Assembly (NCBI RefSeq): GCF_024713975.1
Contig: NC_091105.1
Location: 24,945,439 to 25,009,438 of the forward strand
DNA from: Paralichthys olivaceus
Lineage: Eukaryota; Chordata; Actinopteri; Pleuronectiformes; Paralichthyidae
Reading direction: 5' to 3'
DNA: 64,000 bases
The notes under the pieces were generated by a model. The model was not told the DNA's origin and searched no databases. It saw nothing but the letters and a program-made list of their open reading frames with translations. This document shows positions 11,235-22,700 of the stretch, piece by piece; within the stretch, counting starts at the first letter, position 1; every line of letters begins with the position of its first letter. The position numbers and the translations under genes are program-made.

Positions 11235-12060
11235 GTTTGATATCAGTGTGCAAATGGCATAGTAGTGCAAAGACAGTCAGTATGTGGGTCAGAGGGTTCA
11301 GAGTCCAGAGTGTGGGGGGGGGGGGGGTTAGCTTCCTGACAGCCTGGTGGATGGAGCTGGGGGTAGAAAGGGTTCTTGTTGTAATCAGTGCAGCTTCCGC
11401 ACCCCACACAGTGATGCAACTGGAAAGGATGCTCTCAATGGTGCCTCGGTAGAATGTGCACATGATGGATGGTGATGCACTTGCTCGCTTGAGTTTGCGC
11501 AGTAAGTAGAAGTGCCGCTGGGCTTTCTTCGCCAGTGATGCGGTGTTGGTGGTCCAGGAGAGGTCCTCACTGATGTGCACCCACAGGAATTTGGTGCTGC
11601 TCACTCTCTCCACAGAAGCACCATCGATGGTCAGTGGCGGGTGTTGGGTGTGGCCTCTCTGGAAGTTGACAACAATCTCCTTGGTCTTGCTGACATCCAG
11701 AAGGAGATTGTTGTTTCTGCACCACGTGGTCAGAAGGTTGACCTCCTTCCTGTAGTGAGTCTCGTCGACCTTGTAGATGAGACCCACCAGAGTTGTGTCG
11801 TACACAAACTTCACTATGTGGTTGGTGCTGTAGGATGTTGTGCAGTCGTGTGTCAGCAGGGTGAAGAGCAGGGGGCTGAGCACACAGCCTTGGGGGGCCC
11901 CTGTGCTCAGTGTGATGCCAACACGTACTGCTTGTGGCCCCTGACTGAGCAGGTTCAGCGGCCAGTTGCAGAGGGAGGTGCTGAGCCCCACTTTGTCAGG
12001 TTTGCACATGAGTTGTTGTGGGATTATGGTGTTGAATGCTGAAGTCTATGAACAGCATTC
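11235..12060 (-). mobile_element. CR1/Rex1-like LINE fragment, RT C-terminal half
   Basis: One long minus-strand frame (about 12009 to 11240) covers [13 protein letters not shown], the RT motif [17 protein letters not shown] and the catalytic-site region, which reads [10 protein letters not shown] where family members have FADDT. The first catalytic aspartate is therefore changed and RT should be dead. The downstream [13 protein letters not shown] and [18 protein letters not shown] motifs are intact. A poly-G run lies near 11311-11328. It belongs to the same broad family as the fragment at 10.5-10.9 kb, but the two pieces lie in the wrong order to be one simple copy. Confidence 0.8.
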
Positions 12061-12189
12061 TCACGTATTAGTCTTTTTTTTCCAGATGGGTGAGGGCTGG
12101 GTGGAGGGCAGAGAAGATTGCATCCTCTGTGCATGTTTGATTGGTGGGCGAAATTGCCACCACAGTACACACCCTAACAAACAATTTTC

Positions 12190-12600
12190 CAATTCTATAG
12201 TAATCTTTATTCCTTCTCTTACTCAAGCCAAGATGCTGATGCTTTCTTTGAGCAAGGTATACATGAATTTCAAAGGCACATTTGATGCTTACTTTAGTGT
12301 GGATTAAGTGGAAAAGGTAGATCAATTCAGAGCAATATACAAGTTTTACTTGACCTCCTTTAAGTGTTTGATATTTCTTAAGCTTTTGGCAAGATTTCAA
12401 AGTTTATGTTCTGCACTTTAGAAATTATTGGTCTAGGAGATAACTATACAGATTTAGTTAAACTATTCTACAAGGATACTCATAGCACAGTCATGTTGCC
12501 ACAAAGAGCATCTCCAAGATTCTAAATTCATGAAGGAATCAAACAAGGTTGTCCAATCTCCTCTCTGCTGCTCTAAACGGGAAACATTATGCCTTGTAAG
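12190..12600 (+). mobile_element. L1/Tx1-like LINE RT fragment
   Basis: Translated pieces include GLGDNYTDLVKLFYKDTHS and then IHEGIKQGCPISSLL near 12530-12570, matching the RT segment around the GIKQGCPISP motif of L1-type LINEs. Stops and frame changes show it is dead. Confidence 0.55.
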
Positions 12601-12839
12601 GTTCAATTTTAACATAAACAATCAAAGTATGATATTGTTATCAGCCTGTGTAACAGGGCATAACAAATTATAATCATAATAAATTAAGAATAACTTTGAA
12701 TTACCTATTTAAATTAAATCCATGAATGTATTTTCTCCAGTGCCTTTTGGGAGGATCTGCATTACTGGTTATATCCTAAACTTGACAATTTCTCTGAATA
12801 ATAATGACATTTTTCATGTACTCCACTTCATCAGAGAGA

Positions 12840-13215
12840 GTTAAACATAACTCCTTCCTATGGGTCCAGCTCACGTGGGAGTGGAAGGCAATGAAAAGGC
12901 AGATATATTAGCAAAAAATACATTTGTAATCTGTCAAATTGTGGGCACTGGTGAGAGGAGCAAGGAGAGAAACTAAACTCTGTGAAATAAAATAAATTAA
13001 ATCTGTTAAGAAATACATCAAAGAATATATATCATATTATACTTAACTATTTAAGAGAAACAGGACTTAAAAAAATTATTTAATTTAAGTTTTGTTTTGT
13101 TGCCAATCTACTGCTCAACACTCCAATTCATAGGTGGCGGTAATGCACCTGGTGCAGCTGGTTTGCCAACCGCCAATAAACGAAGAAGAAGAAGAAGACG
13201 AAAAAGAAGAAGAAG
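12840..13215 (+). mobile_element. LINE 3' end with RNase H-like remnant and GAA tail
   Basis: Around 12860-12915 the frame reads GPAHVGVEGNEKADILAK, the C-terminal motif of the RNase H domain found in I/Nimb-type LINEs. At 13128-13180 is GGTGGCGGTAATGCACC followed by TTGCCAACCGCC, and then a (GAA)n-rich tail to about 13215, a combination common in fish genomes. Linking the RNase H remnant to this tail is an inference. Confidence 0.5.
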
Positions 13216-13299
13216 AAGAAAGAAAGACCAAAAAAGAGGGTTACGCACTCAAATGACGTTTCACAAAGCGACGGAGAATACTAGAAGGACCCTGCTCTA

Positions 13300-13402
13300 T
13301 GTAACCGCATACTCTCAACTTCGGTTACAGTTACAGACAGAAGGGAGGTTTTGTGGATACTGCTAAGCATTTATTGGTATACGATTTTACATATTAAGCA
13401 GG
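13300..13402 (+). other. Possible 5' UTR exon of POLR1H
   Basis: A donor site (AAGCAG then GTGCGTAAC) lies at 13402/13403 and a good acceptor (pyrimidine tract, CCCCCAAAG) ends at 13682, 28 bp before the POLR1H start codon. This fits a non-coding first exon. The transcription start is not visible; about 13260-13320 is a guess from spacing. Confidence 0.35.
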
Positions 13403-13710
13403 TGCGTAACTTAAATCTTGTCTGAAAACAAATGTTTCCCGATATTGTCACACTGAATATAACGGTAGGTAACTTAGTCAAGTTATCACGTGCTTAAGTG
13501 ATTTACTCCCTTAAACTTTGTGCAGACCTGTCCCATTTTCCGTTGTTATTATGTTTTTTTTTTTTTTAATTATTTAGATAGAGCACATGCTATAAACTAA
13601 AGTATGACTGTGCCAGCCAGCCAGTCTTTTAGTGTTTAACGTTGTGCTGTTTAATATTGAACACTTTGTCTTTCCCCCAAAGGGCAGTGCTCTTTTTGTT
13701 TCATAAGGAG

Positions 13711-16700
13711 ATGTCGTGTTTAGGTGGTGATCCCAACTTCTGCCAAGAATGTGGGAATGTTCTTCCTCTTCCAGGAATACAGGACACCGTTTATTGCCTT
13801 CGCTGCTCCTTCTTCATTCCCGTAGCAGGTACAACTATTTGTCTCTTCATCTGTTGTTCAAACAACACTCTCAGGTAGAAAATGCTTCCATTGTACACAT
13901 TTAGACTGGCATATTCTTAAGAGTCAACATTTAAGTATCTTGCTTTGTTCTGTTGTTGCAGCTTGTGGTGATGTGTGACTGAGAGCTGAGTTCTGTGGAA
14001 AGGGGTTTGGAAGAGGAGGTGGGGTAGTGTACTGGCAGAGCAGATGAGGGGGGTTGCCTGATGAAACCTGTTAAAGAACAGATTTCAGATCATTTGCCAA
14101 GTCTAAAAATGGCTTTCAATTCCAGTTACCTTTCTCAAGTTAAGGTGCTGGCTTCCTTGTTATTGCTATCAGACCATTTAAAGAAGGAATATTTGTCTGA
14201 CACTGTAAAGTGTCTATCCAGAAAAAAGTCCTATTGCACTAAATAATCCACACACCTAATTTTCCACTTTGATCAATCAATCAAATCAAATATTTGCACT
14301 TTGATCTGAGAATGATTTCCATATGCAAACACACATTTTATCTTATGTCATATTATACATGAGTTTTGATAATGACACAGATGGCCACAGATTATTCTTA
14401 CCTACGTTTTTATTGTCCAGAGTTTTCAGGTCTAGAGATCCAGTCTACAGTCACCTTTAACCTTGTGGAGCAGTCATCAGTGGCTCTGAATGAAGATGAG
14501 GAAGCTGAGCTGAAGGGACCTGTGGTAAGAACAGACAGACTGCTGCTCACTGCCTGTTGTGTGTGATGATCTCAACTGTTCACAGTATCAATGAGGGCTT
14601 CTTTTCCTTGTAGATTGACAGACGGTGCTCTCATTGCAATAAAGAGGGAATGGTTTACCACACCAGGCAGATGAGATCTGCAGATGAAGGACAAACTGTC
14701 TTCTTTTCCTGTATACACTGCAGGTAAAAATTATGTGTATTTTGTGAGCAGTTAACAGTCAGCTCCAGAGAGCTGTGTCAGACCAGAATCAGTTATCTGA
14801 AGTGCAGAGGTGCTGACAGTCATTCAGTTCAATTCAATTTTATTTGTATAGTGCCAAATCATAATATTCATTCTCTCAAGGCACTTCACATAAAAGGTAG
14901 AAACACAACAGTTCCCACAATGAGCAAGCACTTTTGCTAGTATGTAGAGAAAAAAACTGAGAGACAGAGAGAGGGAGAGATATAAATGCTCAGTGCATCA
15001 TGGGAGTTCCCCCCCGCAGTCTTCTAAATTTTACAGGGAGCCAAAGTAGCTAAGACAGGAGTAATATGACCTCTTCTTCCTTGTGCTGCAGCATTTCGGA
15101 TGAACTGGAGTCTTTTCAAAGACTTACTGGGACATCCTGATAATTAAAAATAATCCAGTCTATAGGTAACAATTGCATGGATTAGTTTCTTAGCATCCTC
15201 ATGAGACTGGATTTTTAATTGTCTTAATATTGCACAGGTGAAAGAAAGCTGTCCTACAGACTTATTTTATATGTGCAATATTATGACATGGTTCCTCACA
15301 GTGGAGGAGGGGGGCAAACTAATACCATCCAAGGTGACTATCTGATCAGACAATGTTTCTCTGAGGTGTTTGGGCCAAGTGAGAAGTTAAAAGCAATAAG
15401 TTATGGGTCGTCCAGTTCTTGAGACAATCCTGAAGTGTGACTAAATAATTCAATTCACCAAGCTTCATAGATATGTACAGCTGGGTGTCATTTGTGTAAA
15501 AATGGAAGTGTATATGATGCTTTCTGATTACTGTGCCTAAAGGAAGCATAAAAGTATTGGACGACAGAACCTTGCGGACTAACCTTTTTGTGCATGGAGG
15601 AGTCATTGTTTCAAAGTGGAATTTATCTGATAAATATGAATTAAACCAGCCTATTGCTGTTCATTTAATCCCTACATGCTGTTCCAGTCTCTGTGACAGA
15701 ATTCCATGATCTTTGATGTCAAATACGGCACTAAGATCCAACAGGAGGAGTATAGAGACAGGTCCATCATCTGATGCCAAAAGGTCATTAGTAACTTTTA
15801 ACAGTGCGGTTTCTGTGCTGTCTTCCAACAAACAATTTATATCTAAGTAATCTAGTAGCTGGTTACTCACAGATTTAGAAAATGAAGGGAAAGTTTGATG
15901 TAGGACTATAATGAGCGAAAACATCTGGGCCAAGATCAGGCTTTTTAAGCAGAGGTTTAATTACTGCTACCTTAAAAGCCTGCGGTACAGACCCAGTTAA
16001 CAAAGACATATTAATCTGATTTAATATGGAACTGTCAATTAGAGGATAACATTTCTTAAAAGTCTAGTTGGGATAGGACAAGTTGATGGTATAGAGCATT
16101 GGTCACCAACCTTTTCAAGATCACTTTTTAATTAGAAATGTAAGCTGAGATCTACCAACCTGATATCTTCCATAACTTCCAAACATATTGGTCATATTTA
16201 TTATTTTTAATTAATGTTAAAGGCTTTATCTTTTCAATGCAAAATTTATTTCATATATACAGGATCTGTTCAATACGCAATATTTAGCCTCTCAGTTCAA
16301 CTATATGTTCTGCAGATGAGCTGGTACTGCAGCACAATGCTTTTACACAGGCTTTGCCTTGAAAATGGCCGTAAATATGACTATTTCCTTAGTAGTGTAC
16401 TCAAATAAATACAAGTACTATACAATATGAAGCCGTGCATCTTCTGCTCCTGTAAATATTTCACAATAAAACCCCTTTTTTACACAAATGAACAGGCATA
16501 CAGGAAACGTTGCAACCATTTATGTTTGTGACATAAATTCAACAGATAAACATTAAATCTCAGGTGAAAGATAATTTTCTCAGTTAATGCTGCTGTGAAA
16601 CGCTATGTTTATCTTTCCGTGTCACAAACATATTTCAAACACTGTTTCAATGTAAAAGCACTCAAGCTTTTCACTTTCTGAATCCATTCATTGGTTCTAA

Positions 16701-19700
16701 CGGTGTTTTTGATTGTTGTCTACAGACAGCAGATGCACATCTCCAACTGTCCAAATGTATAAAAGGAAATGTATAAGAAAGGAAATTTAAAAGAAAGGAA
16801 ATATATAAGAAAGGAATGTATAATGATGTAATGTATAAGAAAGGAAATGCAGTAGACTTACCAGCAGCTCCGCCGCCAATAGTGGACACGTTGTCAGTGT
16901 GAACAACAGACAACTGACACACAGCTGGTCTGCGGCTCAACCGCAGCCAGTGAGTCCAGAGCGTAATGGGATTGACAGTGAAGGTTTCTGAGATCAAAAG
17001 GGTTGGCAACCTATGGTTTAGAGGAAGAGACTATTGAAGTCAGTTCAGAAACGATTATTATTTAATAAAAGTGGTGTTACAGGTGGTTATATTGTTTCTG
17101 TACTAGACAATGTATTTGTGCTATTAATGGGCTTACAATCTTATTTGTAAAGAAGCTCATGAAATCATTGCTCCTCAGAGTTAGGTCTATCTCACCTCTC
17201 TCTCTCTCCCCCCTCCCCACTATCACGCTCTCTTCTCTCCCCTCTAAGACTGTGGTACTATTAACAAAGCCATCAACTAGTGGGGGTGTGAAGTTTTGAT
17301 AACTTTCCTGTATCGTACTGACACATGGTTGTTCATTAAATATCAGGGGAATTATTTCCTTAAATTTGTTTACAGTATTATCTGACAAACACTCACTATG
17401 ATAGCATTGTGGTCCAAAATCAGTGTAGTTAATAATTGTAAATTTAAATGTAATAAAACATGGTCAGACAGAAGAGGGTTTTGGGGGAAAATGATTACAT
17501 TTTCGATTTCTACAAGAACAAGAGTGTGATTAAAAACGGTGAGTGGGTTTGTTTACTAAAACCAATTGAGTCTTTCAGTGAATTAAATGCCAAACTAAGA
17601 CTCATTGCCAACATCTGCATGAATGTTGAAATCCACCACTATAATGATGCTGAACCCCAAATTGCCCCATAGAACAACAAAAACTGCTAGTAATCGATGC
17701 ACTGTATGAATGTGTGTGTCAATGGGTGAATGGCAACTGTTGTTTAGTTGTATTGAGATCCTGTTTGTGACACCAATTGTTGTGAAAAATCTGCTGATCA
17801 ATGGTCAACTCATCAGTGATGAAAGCATTCAGGGGCCCTTTGACGTCTTATGCTGAAATATTTATTGAAGCTTGGCCAAGGAGAAAATCAGAATTCATCC
17901 ACACAACATCTGCATGATCCTCTCATATTCTGAAGTCTGCTTTCCTGCAGTCACATTTTAAACCCCAACAGATAATTTAATCTATGGGTCTGCTAGTTCG
18001 TAAAACAATCAAATGTATTTTCTAGTTATGGAGACAGTATTGCCTGTTTACACAGTCTCATATGTGATATCTAGGGAGTGAAGCCTTCGACCTTCAGCAA
18101 GGTCTCACACTTCCCAAACACAACAGTCTGTTGCACTATGCCCCAGAGAGGACAAGAGACAAATTCCATAACAGTAATGATTCACCTTTTTCCTAATGTT
18201 GTAAATTCTTTTTTCCTTAGCAGTGCTCATTAATGCATTCTGTCCCTCCCGACTCCATTTACGTGACCTTTCTCCTTATCTCTCTCTCACTCATGCCAAC
18301 ACAAACACACAAATGCAAAAATTGGCCACAATCGTGATTAATTGTGTATAGGGAAGTGGGATCCAATCGCCTAAAGTTTTTTATGTTAACCTTTGATGAG
18401 TACAGCCTTTCTGGGGTTTCTGATATACCTACAGTATTTCCTTGTATAAGAGTATTCCTAGGTACTCAAATAAATACTAGTACAGTATAAAGCTGTGCAT
18501 CTTCTGCTCCAGCAAATATTTCACAAAAATACCTAATCAAAACATATGAATGGATTCAATCAAAAGAAATGCTGGAGTGCATTTATTTTGAAACGCGTAG
18601 ACTACAGGAAGGGTTGCAAATATTTATGTTCGTGACATATATAAGCATTGAAACTGTGGTGAAGTTTTCTCTGTCTCTTTTGCTGAGAAACATGTGCAGA
18701 GCGCAACCTTGAATTCTCTAGAAGAACAGCGTGGTTCAATCGTAGCCAGTGTTACAGCTCTGATCTGTTAATCTTGTGTGCGGCAGTGAAAAGCAAGCCA
18801 TTCTGCGACGCAACTGCAGCCAGTTTGTCTGGTTTTGATTTGGCAGTTTGGCTTAATCCTCACTTTACCAGACAAATGGTGTTCAGTGTTTCCCGCAGAA
18901 AATTTGTCAGTCAAGGTGGTGAGCAGGGGGGAGGGGGCGTGGAGCTCCTGTCTGTTGTCTATGCATGCAGGGATGCGGAATGTTTCTTTCTTTCTTTATT
19001 TTCGGGGGGGACGTAGTCAAGGCGGGGGGCCGTTGTTGTCAAGGCGGCCGCCTTAACTATAAAGCGCTGCGGGAAACCCTGGTGTTGTGTGATGGGGAAA
19101 GAAGAGCATTCACATAGATTCACTATAGAGATGCACGGATCAGCTTAACGTCACCCTCATTAGTACATATGCTTTACTCATCAACCCATTACCCACCTAA
19201 AGGAATTACTTTATCCAATTTAGAGACCCACAGTAACTTTCCAAAAATAAGGTGGCATTCACTGTTCCAGGATTTAGGTGTCTGCACCTCGCCTCAATGA
19301 TGCGCACGGCTGCGCCGAATTAGCTAGCAGCACTCTTTGCAGGAATGCAAAAAAAGAAAACAAATTTTCCTCTGACGACTTGTCGAATTGGCTTCTTTCA
19401 CCCACCCAAACCCATCCGCTATTAATCAGACATTTTCATTTTTATGACCCTATCCTCCTGACCTGGGGACCATGAGTCTGTGGGTATAACTGCAATTCCA
19501 CGCATCACCAGTTCAATGACTTTCCTGAAGTGCTGCAAAGCATCAGCTTGTGCTGCTTGCTTGGGTGTCTGACGTTTCATCCTTGAGTGAGACTGGTTTT
19601 GCAGCCTACCAGGATGTGCTTTAGTGTTGCAGGAGTTGGGCATAGGGGGCATGTGGTTTTCATACAAGGCTGAGATCTTTTGGGAGATGGCAGAGAAACA

Positions 19701-22700
19701 TAGGCAGCATTGATGGTGAGGCTTGCAGTGTATTTTACAGGTCTTTCCTGGAGATTTTTTCTTGCTTCACTCTTTTCATTTCCTTCTCATCCATTGGTCT
19801 AGTCTAAAACACATCCTCAACACACAGTAACACATGAGGTGGTGTTGAAGCCAAAGTAATGTTAGACTGTTTATATTGCCAAAGCAGAAAAGAGGAAAGA
19901 TAAATGGTTGATGTGTGATGAGGTAAATAATGTTTGTTTCTAACCATGGGAAATATAATGTGGAGATAATTTTTCGAACAAAATCTGACATTTTTGTGTC
20001 TACTCATGTTCTGAGCTGCACTGATGGATGAGGGTAAAATCATCCACTGATCTCTTTTAGGATAAAATAATCTTTATTAAGTTAAACTTTTTGCTTTGTT
20101 CAGCCTACGTTTAAGAATAAGCTATAGGCATCTTTATATTTACTTTCACATATTTTTTCGGTTTCTTCAGATGGTGACCCCAGCCAAAACATAGTTAAAC
20201 TGGTTCAAAAGGCTGTTGCACGCAGCGGACAAGAACACACCCACATACGTGCAATATTTTATCAGCACAACCATATTACATTAAATCATTCAAACCTCTG
20301 GGTCTTTGACAGAGCGCAGACATTGGGCACCCGCACACACAGAACATACAAAAAGCCTTTGCATATTAAACAGGTCTATGAGCCCACTGTGCACAGCGGG
20401 CAAGAACATGTCCAAATATGCACAATACTTTAACAAGTCCAACCGCCCTGTTTGCACACCACACAACAAAACACCATTCATTATTAGAGAAAATGCATCA
20501 GAGTGAAATTAATTAATGGTTATTGGTAATATTAAACTGCTCGGCAGCAGGTCATAATAAACCAAACACTTACCTTAAGCTGGGTGCTTCAGTTATGTTA
20601 CACCAAATGTTGCTTGGCGCTCAGTGGTTGCAGGACTAGACTTGTTTCTGTGCCATTGCGACCCACTTTAAATGATGGAGCATTGCTGGCCAGGTAATGA
20701 CTTCTGTTGACCATGATGCATTGTATTACTTTAATAATTATTCAGTATTGAATTATTTCAAAAAAATTCCCTAGGCAATCATTGAGAATATTGGAAGAGA
20801 TGTTGAAATATCCCTGGGATGTTTGAAGGTCTTCTGCACAATTTAGGTTACCAACTACCAGTAGATCTTAGTAGCGTCATCAAGTGTTTTGACCTTGTAA
20901 TTAATTATACAGGCCGATCTTGAGGATACACTGAGGCTAAAGGTAAATCTAACTGGCTACTGGCTTGTATGGCAGTAGTATGAAAGCATTGTGGCCTCCT
21001 CAGGAGGTCAGACATCATTAAATGTATGCCTTTTTAAACTGAACACTTTCCCTTTTTGAACATAGGACAAGATGGAGGATGAAGAATATGTAATGTATTT
21101 CCTGTCGCTCTAATTAATGCCTACCACCAGTTGATGTAATCGGATGTTAGTGACCACCAGTGGCTGTTATGGACATACACTGCCTGGCCCAAAAAAAAAA
21201 GTCGGCACCTGGATTTAGACAGATGAAGTGATGCACCCATCATGCCTAGTGCCTATTGTACAAGCCTGTGAGGGCAGTGCTATAATCTGGGGTTGCTGCA
21301 GTTGGTCAGGTCTAGGTTCGGCAACATTATGTGCCCAAAGAATGAGGTCAGCTGACTACCTGAATATACTGAATGACCAGGTTATTCCATCAATGGATTT
21401 TTCTTCCCTGATGGCACGGGCATATTCCAAGATGGCAATCCCAGGATTCATCAAGCTCAAATTGTGAAAGAGTGGTTCAGGGAGCATGAGACATCATTTT
21501 CACACATGGATTGGCCACCTCAGAGTCCACACCTTAACCCCATTGAGAATATTTGGGATGTGCTGGAGAAGGCTTCGCGCAGTGGTCCGACTCCCATCAT
21601 CAATACAAGATCTTGGTGAAAAATTTATGCAACACTGGACAAAATCTTGTGACATTGCAGAAGCTGTTTTAAACAATGCCACAGCGAATGCGTGCTGTAA
21701 TTAAAGCTAAAGGCGACCAATGAAATATTAGAGTATGTGACCTTTTTTTTTTGGCCAGGCAGTGTATCTTCAGTTATGTACCTTAGTGTTGTTATGGAAG
21801 TTTTCTGGAAGCTGGTGAAAGGAGAACTCAGGCAGCAGCTGATGTCTTATGCAGAAGATTTTAATGTAGACTTGATGCATCAAGGAGACCAAAAGGTGCA
21901 ACCATATACAAATGCTAACAGAGTAACATGAGCAATTCTCACCCCCAAGACTGAAGATTTCTCCCACACCATCTCCAAATATCCTTCTCTACTTGCGTCA
22001 CCCATTCTAACAGCACATCAATGAATGGCTAGAATTGCTGTCAGTCTCTATGTTCCATGTAGGTGTTTGCATCCTATTGGATAGTTAAGCCTAAATATGC
22101 ATTCCTAAACCACATTGTGGCCTTACGTCTTGCCACTGGTGTAATAAGAGTTCAAGTTGTTGAGAGTTGAAGTAGGTGCCTCTCTGTCTGGGGCATCTGA
22201 ATTAGATATGAAAGTCCCTAAGCATAGACACTACAATGCACTGTTTGTTGGTCCTTTAACTATAACCTGACCTTGGGTACTGCTGAGAGAGTGAAGAGAG
22301 TATCTGTGGAATTAGCCAGGCCTTCTTCTCTTAATGGTGTACAGATATAATGTAATATACACGATATATACATAATACAGTATACAGTGGCATATACAGT
22401 AATGTGTGAGGATATACAAAAAATCCTCAACAAGTGTCATCAGGTGTTTCTGCCTTTTATCAAAAGACACCTCTTCTAAGGCAGGCCCACAAGCAGGTTG
22501 ATCAGACCTGGGTGCATGTGCCTTGCATCCTGGGGCCCATTTGGGATCTCTCCTCCTTATCCAGAGCTATTGGTTGCAGCTTTCTGCAGTGTTTGATGTT
22601 TCTTTTATGATCTGGTGCAGGACCTTTCCATGGATCCCCAGATCTTCAAGCAATCTGATGGTGGATGTTGCAAGGAAAAGTCCTGCAACCAACCTCCACA

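Noticed and set aside
11575..12042. 155-codon plus-strand frame
   Set aside because: It is antisense to the minus-strand LINE RT with recognisable [13 protein letters not shown].
13097..13366. Arginine/lysine-rich 89-codon frame near 13.1 kb
   Set aside because: It is generated by the (GAA)n tail of a LINE 3' end, not by a basic protein gene.
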